Shown: positions 16,401 to 23,980 of the stretch, one piece after another
How the letters are laid out: each line of letters starts with the position of its first letter
How positions within the stretch are numbered: the stretch's first letter is position 1
DNA from: Thiosocius sp963719025
GTDB taxonomy: Bacteria; Pseudomonadota; Gammaproteobacteria; Chromatiales; Chromatiaceae
Length of the DNA: 41,079 nt
NCBI GenBank assembly: GCA_963719025.1
Contig: CAVRBK010000024.1
Location: 1-41,079 of the forward strand
Reading direction: 5' to 3'
Made by a program: the position numbers and the translations under genes
Notes under the pieces: generated by a model
Database searches by the model: none
What the model was told of the DNA's origin: nothing
The model's input: only the letters and a program-made list of their open reading frames with translations

Positions 16401-19400
16401 GCTGTTCATGGACAGCCTGGTGAGCAGCGATTTCGGTCATTGGAAGATCATTGATCGATACGGGCGTCTGGCCATCGCCTCCATCGGTCTCTCCAGAGAC
16501 CAGGGGCCCTTCACCGCACAGCATGACGGCACCTATGCCTTGTTGTTGGAGGGTAGGGATTACCAGGCGACGCCGTTCGATTATCGATTCAACCTGCATC
16601 CCGTCGATGATTTCGTGGTGGATCTGGTGCTCGGTGAGACTCAGGCGCTGACGATTGCCCATCCGGGGCAGCGGCACATCCTGCAGTTCAGCCTGAGCGA
16701 AGAAACCCGTAGCTATATCGATGTGCTGTCGCCATGGAGTTACAGTTTCGGTTGGGCGCTGTATGGTGAGGCCGGCCAGATCGCCACCCGCGCCTTTACC
16801 GGGACAGCGGGTGCCGCCAATACGGGGCAACCGTCCCCCCTCTATACGTTGGGGGCCGGTGATTACCAGTTGATTATCGATCCCAGCAATGCGGTGTCGG
16901 GTGATTACGCCATTCGCATACTGGATTTCGATGCAGCGCCCACGATAACGCCCGGAACGCCTGTCAGCGGTTCGGTCAACCCGGCCAGTGAAACCGATCT
17001 TTACGCCTTTGACGCGGTCGCCGGTGAGCGTTTCTTCTTCGACCGTCAGGGTACTGCGTCGACCGGCAGCTTGTGGATGCGCCTGCTCGACCCCAATGGC
17101 ACCCAGATCGCGAACCAGTACTACAACGATCTCGATACCTTTGTGGCAAACATGGATGGTCGCTATGTCGTGTTGCTTGAAGGCTACGACAATGAAAGCG
17201 CAACGATCTACGATTACCAGTTCACGGTGTTCGAGAACACGATTGCGGCGCCAACACCGATCCTCGGGCTGGATGGCACGCCTTCACCAGATCTGCAGAT
17301 AAGCAACGTCTCGGTGTCGGCGGTATCCGGGCAGATCCAGTCGGGTTCCGACATCACCATTGAGTGGGTCGTGTCCAACGAGGGGCTTGAACCTGCCTTG
17401 GGCAGCTTCACTGAGCGGGTCACGCTGCGCAACCTGGCCAGCAACGAGATTATCGTCACCAGCCTGGTTGATTATGATGCCGCCATTGACGGCGATATCG
17501 CGGTCGGCGAACAGCGTGTGCGTAGCTTGACCGTGCGCCTGCCCGATGGGCTCAAGGGGACCGGCGACCTGCGCGCCACCATCAGCACCGATGTCAACAA
17601 CGACATCGCAGAGCAGAACATTCTCGGCAACGCCGAGATCAACAATACCGCGGCGCTGGACATCGTTTCGGTGCTCGCGCCGTACGCCGATCTTGTGGCC
17701 ACCGATGTGCAGGTGAACCCGTTATCGGGTTGGCTGCCGGGCGAAGCGGTGACGATGGACTGGGTCACCCGCAACCAGGGCGATCTTGATGTCGGCAGTG
17801 CTTGGACCGAGCGTCTGCAGGTCTACAACAGCTCGACCAACCAGCTGGTGTTCTCGCGTGATCTGCGTGTCACCAGCGGCCTGGCTTCCGCCGGGGAACT
17901 GGCCGGCTCGACGACCTTTGCCTGGCCATCGGGCCTGTCGGCCACCGGGCGCTACGAGTTCCGCGTGATCATCGATGCGCTGGATGAAGTCTTCGAGGAA
18001 AATCTCGACGGCACGGCAGAGAACAACAATACCGCGCTGCTGGAAATCGCCTCCGCGCCGGATCTCCAGGTCCAGAATCTGCGCGTCACCTCGGGTGATG
18101 CGTCATCGGGTTCGATCCTGACGATCGAGTGGGACGATTTCAATAACGGTGCGGCGGCAACGCCTGGCGACTGGATAGACCGTATCCTGGTCTGGAATCC
18201 ATCGGTGGGGCAGTACATTGTCAACGCCACGGTCGCGTCTGACGCTGCCGTCGAAGGGCCGCTGCAGCCAGGGGCGAGCGTCGCCCGGAGTTTCTCGATT
18301 CAATTGCCGGACGGTATCCGCGGTGCCGGAGAACTGCAGATTCAGATACGCGCCGATCAGAACCTGAACGGGCAGGGCGCGCTGATCGAGGCCGCCGACG
18401 GTGTCGGCAACGCCGAGTCGAACAACGCGGCGAGTATTACAGCAACCTCGACACTGCCGGATTATGCAGACTTGATCATCAGTGATCTGCTGGTGCCGGC
18501 AATCGGGCGCGGTGGCGAGACCCTCCAGATGAGTTGGACGGTCAGTAACGCGGGCGATGCGGCCACGGGTGCGACGCAGTGGTCCGATCAGGTGATCCTC
18601 AGCGAAGACAACGTCATTGGCAATGCCGATGACGCGGTCATTGCCACCTTGGTGCATAACGGTGCCCTGACCGTTGGCGAATCCTACAACGCGGTGTTCG
18701 ACGTCACCTTGCCGGCCCGTCAGGATGGCACCTTCTACCTCAGCGTGGTCACCGACAGCGCCGAGGATGTGCTGGAGCCGGATACCCGCGGCGACAATAC
18801 CGTGATGCCGCCGGACCCGATCCTGCTGTCATCGCCGGCGGCTGATCTCGAGGTCGAGGCGCTGTTCGGGCCGTCAGGCACGGCGCGTTCCGGCGATCCG
18901 GTGGATGTCGCCTGGCGGGTGCGCAATGTCGGCACCGATGCGACGGATGCCGGTGCGGATGGCTGGGTGGATCGGGTCTACCTGTCGCTCGATGACGCGA
19001 TTGATGCCGGTGATTTCATCCTTGCCGAGCTGCCGCGCACCGCACCGCTCGCCGCCGGGGAGGCGTATAGCGTTTCGACCTCGGTGGACCTGCCGGAAGG
19101 TATTGCGAATAACTACCGCCTGCTGGTTGAGACCAATGCAAATGGCGGCGTCTACGAGCGCGGCCAGACCGACAACAACCTGGGTGTCTCGCTGGGCACG
19201 ATCACCGTCACCCCGGCGCCGGCCGCGGACCTGGTCGTTACCGGGGTGCAGATCCCGGCGGATGCGATTCCGGGGCAGGAAGTCACCGTAGAGTTCACGG
19301 TGAGGAACGACGGTGACGCCGCTGCGCGTGCGCCATGGAAAGATGATATCTATCTTTCTGACGATGGCACCTTGCCGGGTTCGCAGCAATTGGCCCGCAT

Positions 19401-22400
19401 CGACCGTCTGTTCGACCTGGCTGCAGGCGAGAGTTACACCGTCAGTGCGTCGGTGATCCTGCCGGATGTTGGCGATGGTGGCTATTCATTCATCGTCCGC
19501 TCGGATTCGCTGTCGAACGTGTTCGAGAACGGCTTCGAAGAAAACAATATCGTTACCTCCGCTGCAACGGTGCAGTTGACGCATCCCAACCTGCTGGTAA
19601 GCAGCGTCGTGGTGCCGGCAACCCCGGTGCAGTCGGGTGACACCTTCAGCATATCGTTTACGGTCGAGAACACAGGGTCTGGCCCGGTTCTCGATGGCTG
19701 GCAGGAGCAGGTCTGGTTGTCACGCGACGGCGTGCCGGATGCTGACGATGTGCTGCTTGGCACTTTCGATTCACTCGGTGTGACGCCGTTCGATCCGAGC
19801 GCCAGCTATACCCGCACCGTCGATCTGCAATTGCCGATCGATGCCGAGGGTGACTACTTCATCGTCGTCCAGGCGGATAGTGGGGATGTGGTGCGGGAAC
19901 TGGCCGACGAGTCGGACAATGTCGCTTTCGACGGTCTGTCCGTGTCGTTGGCGCCGTACGCGGATCTGATCGTCAGCGGTATCGTTGCGCCCGAGCTCAC
20001 CATCGGTGATCCGGCGCGTGTCGAGATCAGCTGGACCGTGACCAATCAGGGTACGGGGCGTGGCATCACCGATACCTGGACCGATGTGCTGGTCGCCTCG
20101 CGCGATGCCATCCTGGGTAATAACGATGACGTGCTGCTGGGTTCTTTCGAACATAGCGGCGGACTCGATGTCAACCAGAGTTATTCGCGCACCGAGTCAC
20201 TGCTGACGCCGCCGGCCTTTAATGGCCGCTTCAACCTGTTTGTGCGCTCCGACAGCGCTCAGCAGGTCTTCGAGAACGGTTTCGAACAGAACAACATTGC
20301 GAGTCCCGACAACTTCCTGGACGTGATTCCGATCCCGTATGCGGATCTGGTCGTGGACACTGTGACCACCGATGCGACCGCGCTCAGCGGCCAGTCGATG
20401 ACCATCAGCTGGAGTGTGCGCAATACCGGGATCGGTCTGACCAATGTGTCCAGCTGGTACGACCGTATCTACCTCTCGACCTCGCCGGATGGCAGCGGGA
20501 ACCGTGTGTCGCTGGGAAGCTTCAACCACATCGGCTTCCTCTCGCCCGAGCAGTCTTATACGCGCGAAGCGGTTGTTACCCTGGCAGACGGGCTCGAAGG
20601 CGATTTCTACATCGTGGTGGAGACACCGGGTACGTCAAACCCGGGTTCAGGCGGCACGCCGTTTGAGCATATCTATACCGACAACAATGACCGTGTATCG
20701 ACCGCCTTCCAGGTTACCCTGGCGCCGCCGCCAGACCTGGTGGTGACAGATGTCGTCGTGCCGGAGACGGCACCCGAGGGTTCGCCGATCGACGTGAGTT
20801 GGACGGTCAGGAACCAGGGTACGGGGGACGCTACCGGTAGCTGGACAGACCGCATCTATCTGCGCAAGTTTGGCGATACCGGCAACGGCAGCCTGGTCGG
20901 CAGCTACACCTACAACGGGCCGCTCGAGGCCGGCCGCGAGTACTCGCGCCGCGAGCTGATCACCGTGCCCTCGTATACCAACGATGTGTTCGAGGTCATC
21001 ATCCGGACCGATGCACTGGACACGGTGTACGAACATACCAGCGAGAACAACAATGAGTTGATCGACGATGCCGCGATCGAGGTCAGCGTGCTGCCACGTC
21101 CGGACCTGCAGGTGAGCCAGATCTCGGGCCCGACCGAGGTCGACGCCGGAGCGACGGCGTCGATCGAGTTCGTGGTGATCAACCAGGGTACCGTGCCTAC
21201 CGACGTGCCCAACTGGACCGACCGCGTCTACCTGTCGCTGGACGACAAGATCACCTCCGATGACGTGCTGGTCAGCAACCTGCAGAACGTTGCGGCACTG
21301 GCGCCGGGTGAGTCCTATTCACAGCTGTCCGGCGTGTTCAAGGTGCCGGAACGCTTTCGCGGTACCGTGTACGTGATCGCCGCGGCGGACTACAGCGGTT
21401 CGGTCGATGAATGGCCGAACGATGGCAACAACGTCCGCCTGCATGAGCTGTTTGTGAACCCCTGGCCGTTCGCCGACCTGGTGGTCAGCGATGTGGTGTC
21501 GCCCGATCAGGCCTTCGAATCGAACGAGATCCCGGTGCAGTACACCGTTACCAACCTGGGTGCCGGGCCGACCAACCTGGGTAGCTGGGTCGAGCAGATC
21601 TGGTTGACCAAGGATAAGAACCGCCCGCATCCGGGGCAGGGCGACTACCTGCTCAAGACCATCCAGTACACCGATGGTGTACTGGTCGTTGGCGGTGGCT
21701 ACGATCGCATCACCACGGTTCGGCTGCCGGACACGATCGTTTCCGGCGAGTATTACATCACGCCCTGGGTTGACCCGTATGCCACGCTGCTTGAGGACAC
21801 GCTGGCGATCAACGTCAATCCGGACGATCCGAACGAGGTCAACAACAACAACTACAAGGCCGGCGGCGGTGACCTGGCCGGTCGCGCCGATCTGATCGGT
21901 GCGCCGAGGATCGCGGTGATCGGTACGCCGCCGGTCATCCTCAAGCCGGACCTGTTGGTTACTGAGGTGACCGCCCAGGCCGTTGCCCAGGGTACCGAGA
22001 CCTATGATTTCAGCTGGTCGGTACGCAACGATGGGGAAGGCACGGCCGGCAGCTGGAAAGACGAGGTCTATCTTGCTGACCAGCCCTCGCTGACCGCGCC
22101 TGGCGTCAACGTTTTCCACCTTGGCACCTATCAGAACCTGCAGTCCCTCGAGCCGGGAGAGAGCTATACCAATTCACAGACGGTGCTGCTGAACCCCGCA
22201 GCCAAGGGCACTTACCTGATCGTAAAAACCGTCTTCGCGGACGATACGCCGCTGAACAACGTGTTGCAGACGGAGACCGATGTCACCGATCTGTATGCCG
22301 ATCTGCAGGTGACAGAGGTCACCACCGAGGGTCAGGCCGATTCAGGTGAAAAGACCCTTGTCAGCTACCAGGTGACCAATCTCGGCTCTGCCGATGTGTG

Positions 22401-23778
22401 GTCGGAAACCGAGTATTGGGAAGACCGGATCTACCTGTCGCGGGACCCTAGCTTTATCTGGAGCCGAGCAACGCTTGCGGCAACGATTCGCCAGCCGCAT
22501 GACGAGGTTCTGATCGCGGGGGCCAGCTACAGCAACGAGGTGGAGATCGAGCTCCCGGCGGGAGCAGACGGTGAATGGTACGTCTATGTCTTCACCAACG
22601 TACCGAGAGGTGCGCGCGACCCGTTCGGGCAGACCTGGCCGGTGACCGGCGGCTCCAACGACGGACTGGCCATGTATACCTTCGACAGGCATGTCTACGA
22701 AGCGCCCGAAGGCAAGATGAAGCGGGCCGATCTCGATATCGTCTACAAGGAGCCCGATCTGCAGGTGACCGAACTGCTGGTTGCCGACCAGGTGGCGGCC
22801 GGTGAAGACGTCGAGATCACCTTCACGGTGACCAACGTCGGTACGCGCGAGACGCGCGAGGATCGCTGGTTCGACCGTGTGTTCCTTTCGCTGGATCCGT
22901 CGCTCGACAATGGCGATCACCTGCTCGGACGCGAGGATGGCGGGTCAGTGGTCAAGGCCGAGTACCAGCGCCTGGGCAAGCTCGCCATCAACGAGTCGTA
23001 CACGGCCACGGTGCGCGTGACCATGCCGTTCGAGGTTGAGGGTGATTTCAATATTCTCGCGGTGACCGACACGCGGATTGGCGAGTCCGGCTATTACAAG
23101 TCCACCGTTTCCTCGCGTCTGCGTGGCGTGTCCGGTGATCCCGGCGGCTATGTCCGTGAATTCCAGGACGAGGGCAACAACACCACCAGTTCACCGATCA
23201 CGATCACGCCCTATGTCGCGCCGGATATCCAGGTCACCCGGCTCGATGCCTCTTTGCGGGCGGTACGTGGTCAGCAGTTCGATATCGAATACGACGTGAC
23301 CAACCTTGGCGGCAACACGCCGTCGCTGCAGGCCACCTGGGACGACCTGATCTACCTGTCACGCGACGAGTTCCTCGATCTCAGCGCGGACCGCTTCCTG
23401 ACCTCGGTACGGCACACCGGCGGGCTCAACGCAGGCGAAAGCTACACGGTCAACAGGACCCTGACCGTGCCGACCAACCTCTCGACCGAGGCCTGGTACG
23501 TGTTCGTGGTCACCGATCCGGACCGTGGCGCCAAGGGCAAGTTGTTCGAGGGTGACAACGAGCGCAACAACAGCCGTGCCAGCGATGTGCCGATGGTGGT
23601 CGAACTGCCGCCGCCGACCGATCTCGAGGTCGCCGGACATCGTTATCCCGGGCGAGGCCCGTTCGGGCGAACCGCTGCATGTCGAGTGGACCGTGCAGAA
23701 CATGAGCGACGTCGAGGCCCGTGGGTCCTGGACCGATGCGGTGTTCCTGTCGAAAGACGCGACCTGGGATATCGGTGA
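12883..23778 (+). CDS. Giant LEPR-XLL surface protein, reading-frame segment 2 (middle)
   Basis: Open frame of 3,631 codons; true coding runs from about 12899 to 23635. The ATG at 12883 has no ribosome-binding site and its first residues (MRIPGQ) are out of the real frame, so I read this as the continuation of segment 1, not a separate gene. It contains the rest of LamG module 3, PPC-like units 8-12, an L-type-lectin-like module (14644-15345) and sixteen of seventeen CARDB repeats from 17287. I found no cysteine in the in-frame part; the only Cys residues are in the last 40 or so residues (GRTAACRV, LDRCGV), after frameshift 2, where the sequence turns Arg-rich and unlike CARDB. Confidence 0.9.
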   Translation: MRIPGQPVFYKGPGDVYQNRSYSMWVNSSGAVNVNSSDASGYQSIQTGSGWVPRDQWVHLAGVVDRVGGQMQIYVNGTLAQTGSVRTNTAITTDSPLRMGWSPESDTSRSHAGFEGQIDEMRLWSTVRTAEQIQASMDSALNGDETGLEMLLQFGEGSGLTAADATTNANHATLVSKNADGITGRIDEAGDVDRYSFSVTEQTLLYVDSLTNNSAIYYSITGPTGTVVNRHLAQADSADNPSAVLLLLPGDYVVTFDGSGESIGYYNLRLLDLADAVAITPGEVVSGDLLPANATAMFQFDATAGERFFFDDILDSGNNYWRLLDPLGNHVWIQTTFNDRDLAALPYTGTYTLLLEGRRDMGARGQYSFNVQPYMQDDQNLTLGAVTVGNIETVGGVDQFSFTLDSDRQLLLDAFTNTSDVRWTLRGPEGIEVSGRNLNDSDSADFSGNPVLDLVAGDYTLTFDGNLAFTGSYSFRLIDLANARDVTFELPMAGSLESEGRETAVFRISGDIRERIQIVVDEISDTSPYWRMIDPYGRQVWGPSTTANIPQYQTLDLAGDYLLLLEGRVSETGGPVSYQLTVNDLLQVDGVGTTQQDFDSAGGIPYELQKMLSNGADAEIVAGGPTGSFLRLANNINTSTENQVAFSRTHTGPFDSVDIAFDFRLEPIVTAPNRAEGLTLAILDADVHGDGGPVTRLTTEPNIGGVLGIGFDIYDNGSVDQNNNHISIHLNGTELAEFTAPGIDLANGLFNSVAVQLTRTDGGTLLTLSLEPGDGSATLTPISDYFLGGYELDDFRLAFAGKTGSSYTAHHDLDNVLVSAAVATAATPELTMDSDVSGNISNAGEVYRYTLNVAQDTRAYFDPQTNNSNLYMDIGGPGLSLSKRFTQSDSTDLSGNPVIELAAGTYDIAVRATSGATSSYNFRLNTLSAGTDILLGDLIDTTLSPGNSTDAYNFSATAGDRIFFDHISRSSTNLWWRLIDPNGDEVFGPVQFSSDAGVYTLQYDGDYTLLMEGRYNQTSPISYSFRLQPVVDSSTAISIGDTVADTLAQPGERRYYTFSIPEIGGAGWLYFDSLLNNNSFQWSLVSESGSLVASRNFGSSDSENFTSTPALLANPGNYTLTVSSSNGTTGDFGFRLLDPFSGPGFVLGQEQSGTVDPGNSTALLTFTATAGQKLFMDSLVSSDFGHWKIIDRYGRLAIASIGLSRDQGPFTAQHDGTYALLLEGRDYQATPFDYRFNLHPVDDFVVDLVLGETQALTIAHPGQRHILQFSLSEETRSYIDVLSPWSYSFGWALYGEAGQIATRAFTGTAGAANTGQPSPLYTLGAGDYQLIIDPSNAVSGDYAIRILDFDAAPTITPGTPVSGSVNPASETDLYAFDAVAGERFFFDRQGTASTGSLWMRLLDPNGTQIANQYYNDLDTFVANMDGRYVVLLEGYDNESATIYDYQFTVFENTIAAPTPILGLDGTPSPDLQISNVSVSAVSGQIQSGSDITIEWVVSNEGLEPALGSFTERVTLRNLASNEIIVTSLVDYDAAIDGDIAVGEQRVRSLTVRLPDGLKGTGDLRATISTDVNNDIAEQNILGNAEINNTAALDIVSVLAPYADLVATDVQVNPLSGWLPGEAVTMDWVTRNQGDLDVGSAWTERLQVYNSSTNQLVFSRDLRVTSGLASAGELAGSTTFAWPSGLSATGRYEFRVIIDALDEVFEENLDGTAENNNTALLEIASAPDLQVQNLRVTSGDASSGSILTIEWDDFNNGAAATPGDWIDRILVWNPSVGQYIVNATVASDAAVEGPLQPGASVARSFSIQLPDGIRGAGELQIQIRADQNLNGQGALIEAADGVGNAESNNAASITATSTLPDYADLIISDLLVPAIGRGGETLQMSWTVSNAGDAATGATQWSDQVILSEDNVIGNADDAVIATLVHNGALTVGESYNAVFDVTLPARQDGTFYLSVVTDSAEDVLEPDTRGDNTVMPPDPILLSSPAADLEVEALFGPSGTARSGDPVDVAWRVRNVGTDATDAGADGWVDRVYLSLDDAIDAGDFILAELPRTAPLAAGEAYSVSTSVDLPEGIANNYRLLVETNANGGVYERGQTDNNLGVSLGTITVTPAPAADLVVTGVQIPADAIPGQEVTVEFTVRNDGDAAARAPWKDDIYLSDDGTLPGSQQLARIDRLFDLAAGESYTVSASVILPDVGDGGYSFIVRSDSLSNVFENGFEENNIVTSAATVQLTHPNLLVSSVVVPATPVQSGDTFSISFTVENTGSGPVLDGWQEQVWLSRDGVPDADDVLLGTFDSLGVTPFDPSASYTRTVDLQLPIDAEGDYFIVVQADSGDVVRELADESDNVAFDGLSVSLAPYADLIVSGIVAPELTIGDPARVEISWTVTNQGTGRGITDTWTDVLVASRDAILGNNDDVLLGSFEHSGGLDVNQSYSRTESLLTPPAFNGRFNLFVRSDSAQQVFENGFEQNNIASPDNFLDVIPIPYADLVVDTVTTDATALSGQSMTISWSVRNTGIGLTNVSSWYDRIYLSTSPDGSGNRVSLGSFNHIGFLSPEQSYTREAVVTLADGLEGDFYIVVETPGTSNPGSGGTPFEHIYTDNNDRVSTAFQVTLAPPPDLVVTDVVVPETAPEGSPIDVSWTVRNQGTGDATGSWTDRIYLRKFGDTGNGSLVGSYTYNGPLEAGREYSRRELITVPSYTNDVFEVIIRTDALDTVYEHTSENNNELIDDAAIEVSVLPRPDLQVSQISGPTEVDAGATASIEFVVINQGTVPTDVPNWTDRVYLSLDDKITSDDVLVSNLQNVAALAPGESYSQLSGVFKVPERFRGTVYVIAAADYSGSVDEWPNDGNNVRLHELFVNPWPFADLVVSDVVSPDQAFESNEIPVQYTVTNLGAGPTNLGSWVEQIWLTKDKNRPHPGQGDYLLKTIQYTDGVLVVGGGYDRITTVRLPDTIVSGEYYITPWVDPYATLLEDTLAINVNPDDPNEVNNNNYKAGGGDLAGRADLIGAPRIAVIGTPPVILKPDLLVTEVTAQAVAQGTETYDFSWSVRNDGEGTAGSWKDEVYLADQPSLTAPGVNVFHLGTYQNLQSLEPGESYTNSQTVLLNPAAKGTYLIVKTVFADDTPLNNVLQTETDVTDLYADLQVTEVTTEGQADSGEKTLVSYQVTNLGSADVWSETEYWEDRIYLSRDPSFIWSRATLAATIRQPHDEVLIAGASYSNEVEIELPAGADGEWYVYVFTNVPRGARDPFGQTWPVTGGSNDGLAMYTFDRHVYEAPEGKMKRADLDIVYKEPDLQVTELLVADQVAAGEDVEITFTVTNVGTRETREDRWFDRVFLSLDPSLDNGDHLLGREDGGSVVKAEYQRLGKLAINESYTATVRVTMPFEVEGDFNILAVTDTRIGESGYYKSTVSSRLRGVSGDPGGYVREFQDEGNNTTSSPITITPYVAPDIQVTRLDASLRAVRGQQFDIEYDVTNLGGNTPSLQATWDDLIYLSRDEFLDLSADRFLTSVRHTGGLNAGESYTVNRTLTVPTNLSTEAWYVFVVTDPDRGAKGKLFEGDNERNNSRASDVPMVVELPPPTDLEVAGHRYPGRGPFGRTAACRVDRAEHERRRGPWVLDRCGVPVERRDLGYR
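12897..12900 (+). other. Frameshift 1: one extra base in the giant gene
   Basis: The run TGGACAGCCGGTGTTC reads W-T-A-G-V in frame 1 and then stops. Without the extra A it reads W-T-P-V-F-Y-K-G, which aligns with the paralogous W-M-P-L-F-F-K-G of LamG module 2. Coding moves from frame phase 0 to phase 1 here. It may be a sequencing error or a real mutation. Confidence 0.85.
14644..15345 (+). other. L-type lectin-like module
   Basis: After QDFDSAGGIPYELQ and FLRLANN come VDIAFDFRL, a GIGFDIYDNG strand, and the NNHISIHLNG segment that resembles the D-x-N-H-I-x-I core of legume/L-type lectins, then SVAVQLTRTDGGTLLTLSL and FRLAFAGKTGSSYTAHHDLDNV. Likely glycan binding. It lies between PPC-like units 9 and 10. 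Confidence 0.75.
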
Positions 23779-23980
23779 TCGCCTGCTCGGGCGTCAAAGC
23801 TTTTCTGGCGTGCTCAACGAAGGTGAGAGCTACACCCTGTCACTGGACAGCCTGATGCCGGGTGCGACACCGGGCGATTACCGCATCATCGTGCGCACCG
23901 ACATCCTCAACCAGGTGTACGAGGCCGAAAACGAGGCCAACAATCGCACGGCGTCTTCGACAACGGTCGACCTCGCGGTC
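17287..23980 (+). repeat. Seventeen tandem CARDB repeats
   Basis: Each repeat is about 131 residues and opens with (P/A)DLxVxxV, then a SGxxxxIxWTVxNxG core, SWxDRIYLSxD, LxxGESYxxxxxxxLP, and ends with a VxExxxxNN turn. Seventeen openings can be read from PDLQISNVS to TDLEVADIV. CARDB is a cell-adhesion-related bacterial Ig-like fold. Repeats are diverged, so the array is old. Repeat 17 spans frameshift 2. Confidence 0.9.
23635..23636 (+). other. Frameshift 2: one extra base in the giant gene
   Basis: GTCGCCGGACATCGTTATC reads V-A-G-H-R-Y in frame 2, abandoning the CARDB pattern. Dropping one G gives V-A-D-I-V-I-P-G-E-A-R-S-G-E, the expected CARDB opening. Coding continues in frame phase 2 to the window end. 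Confidence 0.87.

Larger units (their letters stand above)
6921..17254 (+). repeat. Twelve two-part PPC-like beta-sandwich repeats
   Basis: Twelve units of about 240 residues, each made of two halves. Half one carries a PGxxDxYxF strand, a YFDS strand, a W-x-LxGPxG(T)LVSxR turn, a SDxxxxxxNPxLxLxAGDYxLTxDG segment and ends in FRLLDLA or a variant. Half two carries AxAGDRxYFD, WRLxDPxG and DGTYxLLxEGR. The FRLLD-type endings occur in U1-U12 in order, including weaker forms (RFINIA, RLNTLS, RILDFD). The halves resemble bacterial pre-peptidase C-terminal (PPC) domains. Foreign modules are inserted inside U2 and between U6/U7, U7/U8 and U9/U10. The array spans the first frameshift. Confidence 0.85.

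Noticed and set aside
12880..23650. Programmed ribosomal frameshifting at the two breaks
   Set aside because: No slippery heptamer or stimulating structure was evident at either site, and the two sites differ; error or mutation is simpler.
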